Assembly (NCBI RefSeq): GCF_014529535.1
Contig: NW_023503555.1
Span: forward strand, 434,001 to 498,000
Source of the DNA: Bradysia coprophila
Taxonomy: Eukaryota; Arthropoda; Insecta; Diptera; Sciaridae
Reading direction: 5' to 3'
DNA length: 64,000 nt
Both the position numbers and the translations under genes were made by a program. Of the stretch, positions 38,926 through 51,154 are shown piece by piece (position 1 is the stretch's first letter; each line of letters opens with the position of its first letter). The notes under the pieces were generated by a model. That model saw nothing but the letters and a program-made list of their open reading frames with translations, was not told the origin of the DNA and ran no database searches.

Positions 38926-39128
38926 TTAACAAAGGATTTGAAAGAACAGGTTAAGTCGCTTGTCTTAACATCTTCTTTCAAACCCTTGAATTTAACTAGC
39001 GTGAGATAAAATCAAGTATACTAGAAAGCGAAGCAAGTTACGTCCCCAAAGACCGAAATGTCAATCCATTTAGTGTGTCTGAAAATTTGTTATTTATTTT
39101 GTCACGATCGAAATCCTAGAAATGCTCG

Positions 39129-40383
39129 ATGCTAATAAAAGAATGTTATGAACGAACCATCCGCAATTGTATAGTTCCGTGCTTGTATGTGTTCGTCACA
39201 ATACAAATTCTCATCGGCTTGATGGCCATTGTAGCAAGTGAACAATTCAAGAATTTACTCGGACGCTATGTGCCCGAAATCGAACAAAATGAAATCAACA
39301 TCAAGTTGTTCCTGTTCGAACTGTTCGGCTGTAATGTTTTTCTATCGTACATGGGCGGATTGCCATTGTTGCGACGATTATCAGACGCGTACACTAGCCA
39401 CTTGAGCAGCTTGTTAAAGTTATGGCAATTCTTTATCTTTACTGCATCGTTGAACGGAATATTTGGCAGTTACATGATAAATGGATCGCGGAAATTTCTT
39501 AAGCAAACCATAGAGTCGACTCTATTTCGCGGCATTGACTTCTATTATACGGATCCGGAATGGCGATTGATTTGGGATAGTTTCCAGTTCAATGAACAAT
39601 GTTGCGGTGTCGCAAGCTTTAAAGATTGGGAATCATTGGCCTGGATGATTAATCAGGATGAGAATTCCAGCGTTGGCAGGTTTAGAAACTCTGTCAAATA
39701 CGAGGAAACTTGAAATAAAATTAAATAATTTTAGTGCCACGGATCTATCATCACTAACACCATACAGTTGCTGTAAGAAAGACAGTGTCTGTTACGGAAA
39801 CAATGTGCATGGGAAATCGCCACAAAATTGGATTGAATTGCCTACGACTATCAATATGACATTGATCAATGAGGAAGGTTGCCTTCGAATATTTTCAAAG
39901 CGATTAGACGACATTTGTATGGCCATATTTGTTGTGGTGGCCATAGTATTCTTACTACAGGTAGCCGTAAAGTAGTCGTCAACTAATAGCTAACTTACTT
40001 GGCAATCCCACAATATTATTTCATAGATTGCAATATTAGTCGCTATGACAGTCTTAACACACAGAAAAGCCGCGAGAACGAAACAAACCTCAAACCATCA
40101 AAGTCAAACTGATCTACCCACAGGGGTGAGCCTAAAATAATATGTCCTTTCTGCTAAAGAGTTGACTCCCAATTTTTTCCGTCAGACTCCCATTCTGCCT
40201 GATTCGATGGAAATCTTAAGCGAATGTAACCAGACAGATGACGATGGATTCATGCTTCAAAAGAGAACCTCCAGTCATTTCGTCCTAAAGCACAATAATC
40301 GTAAGAATCGTGTCGAATTTGCCTCCGATATGGGATCGAGTGAGGATGAAACTCAAAGACTGTTGACCGAAACGACCAATTGA
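39129..40383 (+). CDS. Tetraspanin, 4 exons
   Basis: Four-pass membrane organiser protein. Exons 39129-39679, 39735-39960, 40027-40125 and 40186-40383 (introns 55-66 nt) join in frame to 357 residues. Hydrophobic segments fall at about 13-36, 58-80, 97-113 and at the exon 2/3 junction (CMAIFVVVAIVFLLQ then IAILVAMTVL). The large extracellular loop has the diagnostic CCG at residues 158-160, a second CC pair in PYSCCKK, and further Cys in SVCYG and GCLRIF. The loop and the DPEWRLIWDSFQFNEQCCG block recall the peripherin/RDS-like branch, but I would not assign a named orthologue. The C-terminal tail of about 90 residues is long and acidic (SSEDETQRLLTE). An alternative upstream ATG at 39122 is out of frame, so 39129 is used. 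It lies about 2.2 kb after the Pvf stop on the same strand; no functional link is implied. Confidence 0.9.
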
Positions 40384-40524
40384 ACATATTTCCTACGCTG
40401 TGTATTGGTTTAAGGAAAATTTCTTTATTATATTTTTTAGTTGCATGTTGCAAGGAACGACACGTTTTGTTGTTTAAAGTTAAGCGAAAAATATTCATCT
40501 CGTCCTGTATTACAGTTACCGAGT

Positions 40525-40613
40525 CTAATACTTCGTTTGAATTACGTTCTGATACTTCATTACTTTAACGTGCGTTTTACACTCTCTTATTTTTGTCGTC
40601 CCTGCCAGTAACG
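40525..40613 (-). repeat. Dispersed repeat, minus, diverged
   Basis: CTGATACTTCATTACTTTAA with TTTTTGTCGTCCCTG; just after the tetraspanin. Confidence 0.5.
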
Positions 40614-40794
40614 ACGCCTGTAGAAGTTGGCATGATTAAATCATTGATTGTTCATTTCATTGTGGATAGGAAACAAAAATCCAAAGTTGGGTTCTCAATC
40701 AATTAAACTTCTTTTCTTGATCAATTCGTTGACCGCTCTGAGGCCCATCATTTTAAAAGCGGCAAGCTTATCGCTGTTCATAATTATAATTACT

Positions 40795-40945
40795 GAATCT
40801 ATTACTTCTTTTTATTCAAAGTATCGCTTAGTGCTTGCTACTAAATCTTTTACTTCATTTGTTTTAACATAGATTTTGCTATTTAAGACCTCATTAGTGG
40901 CAGTTCATAGCTTATTTCGTCGTTGCTGTTGATAACAGATGATTA
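40795..40945 (-). repeat. Dispersed repeat, minus, full copy
   Basis: GAATCTATTACTTCTTTTTA (second half-motif), AAATCTTTTACTTCATTTGT, TTTGCTATTTAAGACCTCAT, GTTGATAACAGATGA. Confidence 0.75.
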
Positions 40946-41031
40946 GATGATTAGATGACTTATGATATGTTGTTTATTTTTTAAATACTATTTGAATATT
41001 TTGTTTTACTTGCTACCCGTGTTATGGTCTA

Positions 41032-41559
41032 AGAATACATTTTCTTTTGGCCATAAACACATAGGGAACAAGATAACTTATTCGAGAGTTAGAAACTTGA
41101 TTTCACAACTTGTGATTCAGCTTCGTTCCAAATTCGCGTTCGAGCTATGTGAAGAGAACAGAAAGCGCACTACAGAGCTCAAAGCTCTTCCCTTACCCAT
41201 GGGTCGCGTGAAGCGAGAGTGAGACAAGGTTACTGCTTCGACCTCCGGTTCCAGTGGCGGTCTGATACTAGCGTGGTCTAGTCATCTTCAGTCGTTTCCA
41301 CTGGGCCGTTACACGAGACAGCAGTAAATTTTCTGATTGAACTAGTAATTTGACAATTTTACAATAAAAGTTTTGCCATCATTAGAATTTGAATGGAAAT
41401 TTCGAAATTCAGTGATAAGCTACTATGAAAATATACCCACAAAACGTAGCACAACATTTGAACATTTCGTCTTTTACTTGCTAAGAATTATATTTTCTTT
41501 TGGCCATAAACACATAGGGAACAAGAACACTTATTCGAGAGTTAGAAACTTGATTTCAC
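41032..41559 (+). repeat. Direct repeat pair of about 75-80 bp
   Basis: The segment with TTTTCTTTTGGCCATAAACA and TTCGAGAGTTAGAAACTTGA occurs at 41032-41107 and again at 41484-41559, nearly identical, about 450 bp apart. The recent similarity suggests a local duplication or short terminal repeats of a lost element. Confidence 0.75.
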
Positions 41560-42967
41560 CCTACAGTGGGGAAATATATATTTTCAATTAGATGGAATTT
41601 TTTGAAATGGACATGGTCTCGTTGGGGTAATCTTTTAGAAACTTGGTAGTTAGATGACCCCAACAGCCATTGGTTCATTCGACAGGTATTGTCCATGAGA
41701 TACGAGGCTCTTTTTTCAATACGATGTTATGTTATGATGTCTTCATGGCACAATCGCGAATAAATAATAACGAAAACACCAAATATACTCTTATACTCTT
41801 AGTATGTAATGGATACTAATAAACGACCAATATTTTTATTCAACTTTACCGATAAAAAATAATAAACGTCCAATAGCGAACATACAAATAAAACAAGCGC
41901 GGTTTCTATTCAGGCCAGTGGTTTTTTAGTCATATCAACAACTTGTGCTAATAATAGCTTCAACGGGACAACTCTGAGCCACTGTGGCAAGGATCTTGTC
42001 AAAGTGTTCTTTTTGCTCAGCGAGCAAATCTGTCACCGATATAGTAAATGTTTAAATTACGTTGCGCCGACTAAGTGGTTAATATTTTCGTTAATTAATA
42101 GTGTGAAAAATAACATCTTCTCAACATACGCAGTGATGAAATGTTAAAGAAAAATCAAGATAATTTTGAAAAAAATCCCACAATTCGATAATTTTTTTAC
42201 AAAATTCGAAAAAACTTTTCTCGAATTTAAGAAAATCGACACAATTTAGAAAATGTTACCGGTTTTCTCGAATTTGTGTTGATTTCTCGATTTTCTTAAT
42301 TTCGAGGAAATTCACCAAAACTCAAAAAATTAAGGCAAATATAAATAACCAAGAATTCTTCTCTAAAACAAGGATTGTCACCTTGGCCTCTTGGACATCT
42401 AATGTCTACAACAGGGTTCCATATTCTTTATAGTACGAGTGTGACTACTATTTATTTTACAACCTTTTGTTTTTAACGAGGACTAACACAGGTTTATTCT
42501 GTCCCATTTAAAGCGAAAAATGCCATCCAGTTACTCACCATTTTAAAACTAGCTATTCAAGATCAACCCGTGAATAACGGACGATTGGCTTTCACAACTC
42601 CTCCCCCGCGTTCATAGTCCATCTGTCGACAAAAAAAAAAACACCACTGCACCCAGCACACATATGAAATATAAAAAAACTGTAATTGCAGACAGCAATG
42701 GGACATTTCTTTTATTAAACACAACAATTAGGATACGTCAATATAATGATTTCCGCTAAAAGCGACAGAGACACAAGATGTTTCAGGTATCGAAGGTGGT
42801 GTTTTGTCTCACGTCGTTGCGTATAACATTTATAGGTGTTTACACCCTACAATAGAGTTTGATTGCAATGACATCATTTTAAACCCTCTTTTTGTGAAGA
42901 AAAAAAAACCAACACGTAACACGACAGTAACACGTAATAACAGTAAATTATCTCGGTGCAGCCATTT

Positions 42968-45508
42968 TTACTTGATAAAATTTCTAAGCACAGCAAACAA
43001 GCTGTAAGAACGGTTGATCACCTGAAATATTATTACATTAAGGCCAGTTCATGGTCGCATATATCGCAAAAATGTATGCGAGTATGAACTGGCCTTAACT
43101 GAATGACAGCGTCGGTAAATGCCAAAAACCTACCGTCAAGAAGCTAAACAGCGACAATGTGAAAATCTTTCCGCTTTTCAAAATTCGAACCCGTTTCAAT
43201 CCTTCCAAGAAGATGATCATATTTTTCTTAAATGCTGCAGACAAGTCGAACCACTCTGATGAATAAATGGCGAACGACAGTTTCTCGCGTTTCAATGTAA
43301 GTTCGTTACCAAAATAACAGGGCAGAAAGATTTCGTTCATCATTGTTGCCGAAAAGCTCACGTAAAATGAGACGGAAACTATTTCTTCGGATATGTTTGT
43401 CTGGAATTTGAAAAAAAATGCGAAAAACGTTATCAAAAGCTTTTTCTATATCTCTATGAATATGCTCACATAATGACCGAAAACTGTCTTGATCTTTTAT
43501 AAATGACAGACATGTCGTAAAAGAGATCATTGAGTCGGTTTCTTCTTTCTCTAAAGTTACCGCCTGGTGTTTCGTACCTACAAAATCTTGTACTTCATCA
43601 GTTGTGGAATACAAGAAATCAAGAGAGGTGCAAAGACCAGTAGCTACAAAGGAGAGAACTCGTCAGAGTGGATTGACCCAACAAAAATCGTTTATTGTCT
43701 TCGGTGTCGATAACAGATGAATAACAGATGATCAGCTGTTTCTAAAGTATTTTCTACTGTCCAGCTATTTCATGACTGTGTAGAATACAATAACTATTTT
43801 TGGGAAAAAGTTTTTCATATTTTCCAATTTTATCACATTTTCTAGAATTTTCCTATTTACCCGAATTTTCCTATTCTCCCGAATTTTCCTATTTTGCTAT
43901 TTTTCCAAATTTTCCTACATTTTTCCTTATTTTCCAGTATTTTCATATATTCTTGAGTTTTCCAAATTTTCCTATTTTCACTAACTTTTACTATTCTACA
44001 AAAATTTTCTATTTTTCCGTTTTTTTTTTTTGGAAAATTAAGCAAAAGAAATTGTAAAATCTAGAAAAATATTAGGAAATTCAAGAAAATATGGTAAGCA
44101 TGGTCACTACCAGGATGACAATAATTTTTTTTTTAATCACTTCGAACCTAAGGAGTAATTATAAAAATTTGTCTAAGCTTCAAACAGCCAAATAAATCGA
44201 GCGAGATATAAACTGAAAAGGATTATTATTGAGAACTCTGATTCGCAAAATTCTGGAAAATTCCGATTAATTTTGACAGAATTCCGAGAAAACTCTGAAT
44301 TTTTTTTTCGGAATCTTTTTCAACATAAAGCCCTGATAACCGATAACTCAGATGTAAAAGTTTCGTCACACACTTCAGGTTTTCATAATTATAAAAGAAA
44401 TGTAATCGAGGCCTCAGTCCTTCTCTTTTTTACGAGAAGGATCAGATATCGATATCGACGCTTGTTTTTTTGTCTAAATTTTTTTTTTCGAGATTTCGTT
44501 TGGATTGATAACCCTCTCAAAATTCATAACAACCTAACACAACAACCTAATGATTATGCACAAAACTTACCGTCATGATTTTGAATGCTGTTACACAAAA
44601 TATGACCGCACTACAGATGAATTGATAAAAGAATTGGATATCGAATAGCGATTCGACTGTGTCGATAAGCCTGAAAATATTTTAGCCTTCCTATTGGCAT
44701 CTGATAACAAAATTTTTTTAGACGAAATATACCTAGAAATGACTTCAAAATTTTTTATGCTGTCTTCAAAAAAGATGAGTGTCTTCTCCTGTCTAGCAAC
44801 GTCAGGCAGACCTCTGTACATGCTTCCGATATCGCGAAGTCTTTGAGCGATTATATCTAGCTGTCCACCAATGGCAATCAGCAGATAAATATGAAATGCC
44901 TCTAACAGCACTAAAGTGTGCGCTAAAAACAAAATTCCAACAAATTGGTAAGTGTAAGCAATCCAAAAATGGGTGGTGTTATTTTGCCAGTCCAATGGAT
45001 ACCAGGCAGGATAGGCTAACATCGGTTTATCCGCGAAAAATGGAGCCACCAGTGAAAAGAAGCATGCAAACGATGCGCAACCCACATAGAATCGCATAAC
45101 CTTCGTGAATAGCCCCAGACGTTTCCTGTAGAAGTTCAACTCCTCTCCATCGCGGCATTTGAACGATTTGACTACATTGAGACAATGCAGAATGCTGTCA
45201 AAGTTCATGACAAAGTTAATGACTCGCACCCAGAGCGAAATCTCCGCCAAACTTTCAAATATGATGACTGTAACCAGGTCCATGTTGGTTTTAAAATAGA
45301 AATTGAGCAGCTTGAATCCACAGAAGGCAAACGTAAAAGCGAATTGAAAGAAGAATCCGTAGAATAGATACAACTTCCGAAATCTGTAGTCGATTGGCCA
45401 AATTCCGCATATTTTAAATACCGTAATTACGGTGTGGATTGGTTCCGTTGGATCATAGATGGATGGATCAAACTTCGCCGGAAGCAGCATACGTTCCTGG
45501 GTTGTCAT
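42968..45508 (-). CDS. Insect odorant receptor (7tm_6), 4 exons
   Basis: Ligand-tuned subunit of the heteromeric insect odorant-gated channel formed with Orco in olfactory neuron membranes (family knowledge). Exons 45508-44733, 44670-44571, 43400-43134 and 43021-42968 join in frame to 398 residues, a normal length. Several hydrophobic segments are seen; the intracellular-loop block DIIAQRLRDIGS, the LFDIQFFYQF segment, the C-terminal CYFGNEL and IYSSEWF motifs, and the last short exon coding VINRSYSLFAVLR are all hallmarks of the family. The first and last introns are short (62 and 112 nt); the second is 1.17 kb and contains a dispersed repeat copy and a CCGAATTTTCCTATT tandem array. The last intron holds a 61-bp TTAA-ended hairpin. 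No stop or frameshift breaks the model. The exact receptor lineage cannot be told; no second receptor is visible nearby. A minus-strand poly(A) signal may lie at about 42711-42716. Confidence 0.92.
43038..43098. repeat. 61-bp TTAA-ended hairpin in the receptor's last intron
   Basis: TTAAGGCCAGTTCAT and its complement ATGAACTGGCCTTAA bound a small loop with TCGCATA/TATGCGA. It shares the AAGGCCA start with the 26578 element. Confidence 0.8.
43575..43725 (-). repeat. Dispersed repeat, minus, in receptor intron
   Basis: ACAAAATCTTGTACTTCATC and GGTGTCGATAACAGATGA bound it. Confidence 0.65.
43815..44030 (+). repeat. CCGAATTTTCCTATT tandem repeat
   Basis: About 14-15-bp units based on CCGAATTTTCCTATT repeat imperfectly through the second intron of the odorant receptor. 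Open frames crossing it on both strands are products of the repeat. Confidence 0.7.
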
Positions 45509-47954
45509 AGTCTGACTCGAAGGATCACACTGATTCTGATTAATTAACGGACCAAGAATGGAGAACCAATTTTATAAAATTCAATTTGTGAACACGCCCA
45601 AATCTGTGTAACTACTGTTAAAATTGGAATATGATTGGGACATCCCAACTCAATCAACGATTATTTATGTGTTGAAATTTACATGTAACCGTAAGCTCCA
45701 TATAATTAAATAAGTGACTATTCACCCCCGTGGACAAATTGTAGGCATATTATCGAAGCTTATTCGAACCACAGTGAAGTAAAAAAAGATGTTTCCTTTT
45801 ACACATATTGATTTTCTCCATAGAATGCAAGACGGTTACAGGTACTCTTCGTTATAAAACAAAATTTAGGGACGAGTAACGTCCACTAATATGTAAAGAT
45901 AATTAATGTAATTTGAATATTAAAAACGTAATTAATGATAATCACCGACAGCCTTTGTCGACATAATACCCTCTGTGATTTCGTGGTAAGTGTACTCTTT
46001 GCATTATATATAGGTTTGAGTTTATTGGGGTTTTTCAGAATTTTCTTTGAGATAATTCTTTGGAATCTACATTTGTGCTTACTTACTAACTTATCAGTCA
46101 CGTTATCCCAACTATGTTTTGCCTAGTTCAAGACTTCACAACAAATGTACGGTTTGTATTTCGTCAAAAGTACAACAAAGTATCTTAGCCTATGTTTGAG
46201 AAACGTTCTATCGATTTTCTCGGACTTTTCTTATTTTTTTCTGTTCTCATCAATTTTCTCGAAATTAAGAAAATCGAGAAGTCATGAAAAATTTGAAAAA
46301 ACCGTTCAAATTTTTTGGATTTTCTCGACTTTCCAAAAAAAAATTCTATGCTGAAGTCTAAATGCCACAATATGCACTCATTCACGGGAATCAAAAAATT
46401 GGGCCAGCATTGATGACGACCAACGATAAAAAAAAGTAGAAATTCAAAACAAAATGCACTGAGGGCGCCCCACAAGGACGATGAAGATTATCGTCAAACA
46501 AACAGAATGAAAATTAGTAAACTCAAACAAGACACAAGAATAAAATTCAAAAATTAGTTAACTCTGGAAAGGTACAAATGAGTATACAGGTAAAAGTACA
46601 CGAAGGTAAAACACTGTTGGTAACAGGTAACTTACATTATATTAGTGATGATAAAGAAGACAAAGTAGACAGTCCGCTCACTTTGTCAAGCAACGGTTAT
46701 TGTTAGATTAAATTTTAAGAACAACATTCCTCCAGGTCCTAATGAACCAACAGCACCTTCATCATTTCTTTCATATTAATTTTCTCACTTTAACTACCAC
46801 TAATATTTCATTTTATGGATAAAATCTTTATTTTGTTATTAACTAACCTTTGCAACATTTGCTTCCATTTGTTCTAGATTCTAATGCACAGAATCTGCTT
46901 TCGTATAGTTAAACTTTCCACATAAATGCCTATGTATTTGCACACGTGAAGTTAGACTAGAACTGAAATAACTTAAAGCCACCACTAAAATATCTATTTT
47001 ACCCGCAGGCGTGAGACTATAGGTAATCTTGGATATAATGGCAAACGATGTAAAATTATCACATTTTCAATCACTGATTTCTAACGGGTTTTTCAGAATC
47101 TCACGCATATTTTACACAGTATACCAAACCTGTTAGATTTCACACATCGAATGTCTTCTTTAAAGAAAATTGCGCAACCGCGAAGGTATTTTCTTGTAGT
47201 TGAAAAGTTTGCGTTTCTTTCACCACTCAGACTCACATTACATTTGTCGATGAATGTTACTTTAACTGTAAACAAAAGTATGGGAGCACGACCTAAATCT
47301 ACCCTGTTTTTATTACGACACATGCACATTTCTAGCCCGCCTCTACTTTCCAACCAATCATAGTTCATCAATATTTTTGTTACCAATTCCCGCCATTGCC
47401 TAATTTCTTCTATTAGGGGGGCATTCAATTAGTACGCACGTAAAAAAAGGAATAAGGAAGGAAAACGATTAAAGTCGAATTTCTTTTTCGTATCTTATTC
47501 TACTGATGTCGGCTCGTACAACCATTATATATGTCTCTGTCATCTATAAATGATATAATGATATCCTGGTCTTATATATGATCTTTCGCAAACAGGAAGC
47601 ATACTGTTATAACCTTCTACTCTCTACTCTCTACTCTCTATATAGATAGATTGACACACTGTATCAATGATACAGTCAGCGACTTAAGAAATAAGTGACA
47701 CATTGCGTTTCTGCGATCCATTTATACAAAGAAAATTCTTTAAAGTCTTCAAACGGTTTTAACATTATCACGCGCAATCATGTAAGTATTTCACCCGTAC
47801 AAACAAGTTTACCGAGCACTTTTGTTTGTATGAGTGGATCTGGATCAGCTGAAACAAATTGCATCACTTATCACTCGCTAACTGTGCAAAGACTAATAAA
47901 GAATTTTTAACTGAATTCTGCTATAAAATAAGACAATAGCCGAAGACTCTAACA

Positions 47955-48112
47955 AATGAAATCGACCAACGACGGCTATGATTTACACTTGTGTTTGCTT
48001 GATTAGGTCATTTATACCAAAATGTGTGTTACATTAAAGTGAAGTAAAAGATTTTGAATATACTTGGTTCAAAAGAAGAAGAAGCTAATGATTTATGTCT
48101 GTAAAAGGTTAT
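47955..48112 (+). repeat. Dispersed repeat
   Basis: ATCGACCAACGACGGCTATG, AAGTGAAGTAAAAGATTTTG, end TGTCTGTAAAAGGTTATAA. Confidence 0.65.
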
Positions 48113-48858
48113 AACAGAGGTGCTTACTTTACTTTTGATACTCTAGTTGACTAATCTAATTCGAATGAAACAAGGGGACAATAGCGAAAAAATCATGGAA
48201 ATGTTGTCTTAAGTGGTAGCAGATGTAATTTCCATTTTAAAGTCTCACGCATTGCAGCATGTTAAGCTGAAAATCTGGAGAAACACCAGCTACAGTTTAC
48301 ATAATTACGAAACCACAAAATTTGGCCTTTAATCACATACCATTAATGTCATTTTGATGGTCAAATAATTGTTAACAAGGACTACAATGTTTAAAACGAC
48401 ATCGTTAAACCTTTAATAAAAAGCTAGGTACTCAAATGACGCCCTACGATGTATTTAACATGCGAGTCGAGGCCATTTGTATGTCTTCTAAGGATAATAA
48501 ACATTTTTTTCAGTTTATATAATGTCTTACGTCCATACAATTTTAATACGAACATTATATAACGAAAATGCATTAATGCAGTAGCCAATTCTTATTAATT
48601 TACCAAATCAAAGCATATATAACAAAGACATCTTACCAGACATATGGCTGGTGAGCCAGTCAGTTAGTGGCTTGACAAATTATTCATTTTAGACAAAAAA
48701 AAACAAATTTTTACTAAACAGATTGAAATCAAGTTTTTTTTCGATAAATTTAACCCGTTAGATGATTTAAATTCACCATAGCTGATGTAACAGTTCGTTC
48801 ACCTTGTTGCAGGTTTTTTTTTTCTTAATTTGACTTGGTTCAATCAGAACTATTTGGA

Positions 48859-49445
48859 GGGATTCTTTTGAAAAACAGCCTACCGCAATTGGACGCGTTT
48901 TCAGGTGGACTTTTTCAAATGTACCCAAGAAGTCAAAGCCACGATCAAAAAAAATCTTCTAAGCTTGTGTGGAAAGGTGATCAAAAACCGAAAACTTGCT
49001 CTTTTCTTACAAAAATTTCTCCAGTTACACGACCCGTACAGGGTTGTGTGGGGTATCATAAGGAAGGTAATCACATGTACTATTGAGCCGAATAGTGACT
49101 TATTGGTTTTAAAATTCATCCACACTGAAATATGTTCAGTTAAAATTTTCAACCGAAGACTTACACTGTTCTACTGAAATTTCTAGAGGTACACAAAACG
49201 TACATGGTCATGTAATATATCATTTGAAAGGTAATTTTATGTGCCTTTGGGCCAAATAGGGTTTTATGTGGTTTGGATACATATGCGATGAAATATGGTC
49301 ACTTAAACATTTCAACTTCTATTTCATCGTAGATGCATCCATAGTAGTTTTGGCTTCTAGGGTCGAAGTCCTTTCTAGGTACATATAAAAAATTCCACCA
49401 GAAAATTCGTCCGATTTCGGTAGGCTGTTTTTCAAAAGAATCCCT
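48859..49445. repeat. Long inverted repeat with internal direct repeat
   Basis: GGGATTCTTTTGAAAAACAG at 48859 reappears as its complement ending at 49445, with arms of about 80 bp. Inside, two diverged direct copies carry GTATCATAAGGAAGGTAAT and ATATCATTTGAAAGGTAAT. Confidence 0.75.
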
Positions 49446-49569
49446 ATATATGAGATTTTTTCAAATTGTATTTGTAAAATTTGAAATGGAAAATACCTAA
49501 AACGAATCTTAGGCACAAAACCTTTTCGAGCAGCTATTTCATATGTTAACGATACGGCAACGACGAATA

Positions 49570-49720
49570 TATACAATTAAATCTGTGTGATGCCATGCCC
49601 CCTTATATAGGAAAATAATTGTATGAACTGAAGTAAATGAATCTGTAGCAATCTGTTTAAAAATATACCTATAATCAAAAGGGGTAGTAGACTTGTCGAT
49701 ATTGATGCTATGTATTCCAA
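49570..49720 (+). repeat. Dispersed repeat, diverged
   Basis: CCTTATATAGGAAAATAATT, GAACTGAAGTAAATGAATCT; followed within 15 bp by the TTAA foldback. Confidence 0.55.
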
Positions 49721-49734
49721 ACAGAAATTTAGCA

Positions 49735-50140
49735 TTAAGAGCTTCCGAGCGTAGGCTGAAATTGTAGCCTACATTTCTGCGTTTCGAAATTTTTGATCGC
49801 TGATATCTTTTTACGAGAGCCCTTTTTAAAAAATGTACGACCACATTTTCGAGTAAAAATATGTCAGCTTTGAATAAAAAATAAAATTGTCTGTGAAAGT
49901 TCCATGTGCTTTGAGAAAAGTGTACCTTTGATGCAAATTTGGGGCATCGGTTCAGTTTTCTCAAAGCACATGAAACTTTCACAGACAATTTTAATTTTTA
50001 TTTAAAGCTGACATATTTTTACTCGAAAATGTGGTCGTACATTTTTCAAAAAGGGCTCTCGTAAAAAGAAATCAGCGATCAAAAATTTCGAAACGCACAA
50101 ATGTATGCTACAATTTCAGCGTACGCTCGGAACCTCTTAA
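49735..50140. repeat. TTAA-ended foldback element, long-armed copy
   Basis: Begins TTAAGAGCTTCCGAGCGTAG and ends GTACGCTCGGAACCTCTTAA. Arms of about 190 bp are highly similar to each other, so this is one of the better preserved copies. It shares internal blocks (GATATCTTTTTAC, AATGTACGACCACA) with the copies at 8.9 and 55.2 kb. Confidence 0.88.
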
Positions 50141-50302
50141 TAACTAATTCATTCGAAATAACAGCTACTCTGCTGACTAGTTAGTAAATTTTGGGTTTTG
50201 CGCACTAGATGTAAGTTACACGTTTATTTATTCAAAGCGAAAAAAAAGACTGCTCGCATACGGCGCAGTCAATAAAAAAACGATCTTTTCAATCAACAAA
50301 TA

Positions 50303-50497
50303 TTACAATAAATAAAAATCATCCGCTCTATTACTTCCTAAAGTTCCAAGAATACATGCCGCATTGCCTCTTTGTATAGCAATAGAAATTTTCTGCAACA
50401 AATAATCTTTGGAACGTGGCTCCCCTGATGCTCTCTTCATCAACGATACGAGCGAAGCGAGCTCGGCAACACATCGTGTGCGGAAAACCCTCCCCAT
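50303..50497 (-). other. Possible protein-coding fragment of a multi-copy element, unidentified
   Basis: A 64-codon reading frame has an unusually protein-like composition for this AT-rich DNA and a segment ([17 protein letters not shown]) that gives an impression of a conserved C-terminal end. I cannot name the family. No partner exons were found, and the upstream sequence has stops. It could be the tail of a degraded transposable-element gene or chance. Confidence 0.25.
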
Positions 50498-50741
50498 TTT
50501 TTATAGTTTTTTTTATAATGCTTTGCTATTTGCACTGTCTCCTTGTATTTAGTAGATTTCGTCAGTTATCCAGTCATCATTTTTGGGACCTTCTCTCCCC
50601 AAAACCTGTCCCGATAAGCCAGCGATCAGGTATTAAATATACTTGAGTGTCGTATTTGCAAATCAAAAGTTCATTTATCGAGAATCTTAAATTTTTTTAA
50701 GGAAATCAAACCAGATTTTGTTTATGGAAACCGAAGAACTA

Positions 50742-50863
50742 TACAATCGCTAAACTGAACTGGTGTGCATACGTTATTTTGCACCAGCTGGTCCCATTTG
50801 GAATTGTATGCGACCAGCTGGTGCAAAATAACGTATGCACACCAGTTCGGTTTAGCGATTGTA
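50742..50863. mobile_element. TA-ended MITE with near-perfect arms
   Basis: TACAATCGCTAAACTGAACT at the left and its complement ending GTTTAGCGATTGTA at the right, with arms of about 52 bp. TA at both ends would suit a Tc1/mariner-type mobiliser. Confidence 0.82.
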
Positions 50864-51154
50864 TGAAGGATTTCACTAAATTAGAATTTTTCTAACGAAT
50901 ATATCGCATTGGAAACGCTCTAACGTTCAAGTAATCTTTTTAATTTGGGTAGTTTCGATGTCTTTGGAATTTCGTTTGTCTAGTCTAAATTTAGGCGAGA
51001 TATCAGTTGTCAAGGTTCTGAAACCATGTATGTAATTTTCTAAAAATGAATCGAGCGAAAACAAGACCTTTATTAAAGTAGATTCATACATCTGCGAGAC
51101 TTATTGAAATTTGTCAAATTTAATATTACGAATATTTGTTGTGTGGAGAGGTAG

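Larger units (their letters stand above)
45509..51154. other. Intergenic stretch between odorant receptor and chitin-binding gene
   Basis: No gene apart from one weak fragment at 50.3-50.5 kb. Repeats found: dispersed repeat copies at 47955-48112 and 49570-49720, a long inverted repeat 48859-49445, a TTAA foldback 49735-50140 and a TA-ended foldback 50742-50863. Confidence 0.5.

Noticed and set aside
43800..44057. Open frame of repeated FSYLPEFSY-like units
   Set aside because: Translation of the CCGAATTTTCCTATT tandem repeat inside the receptor intron.
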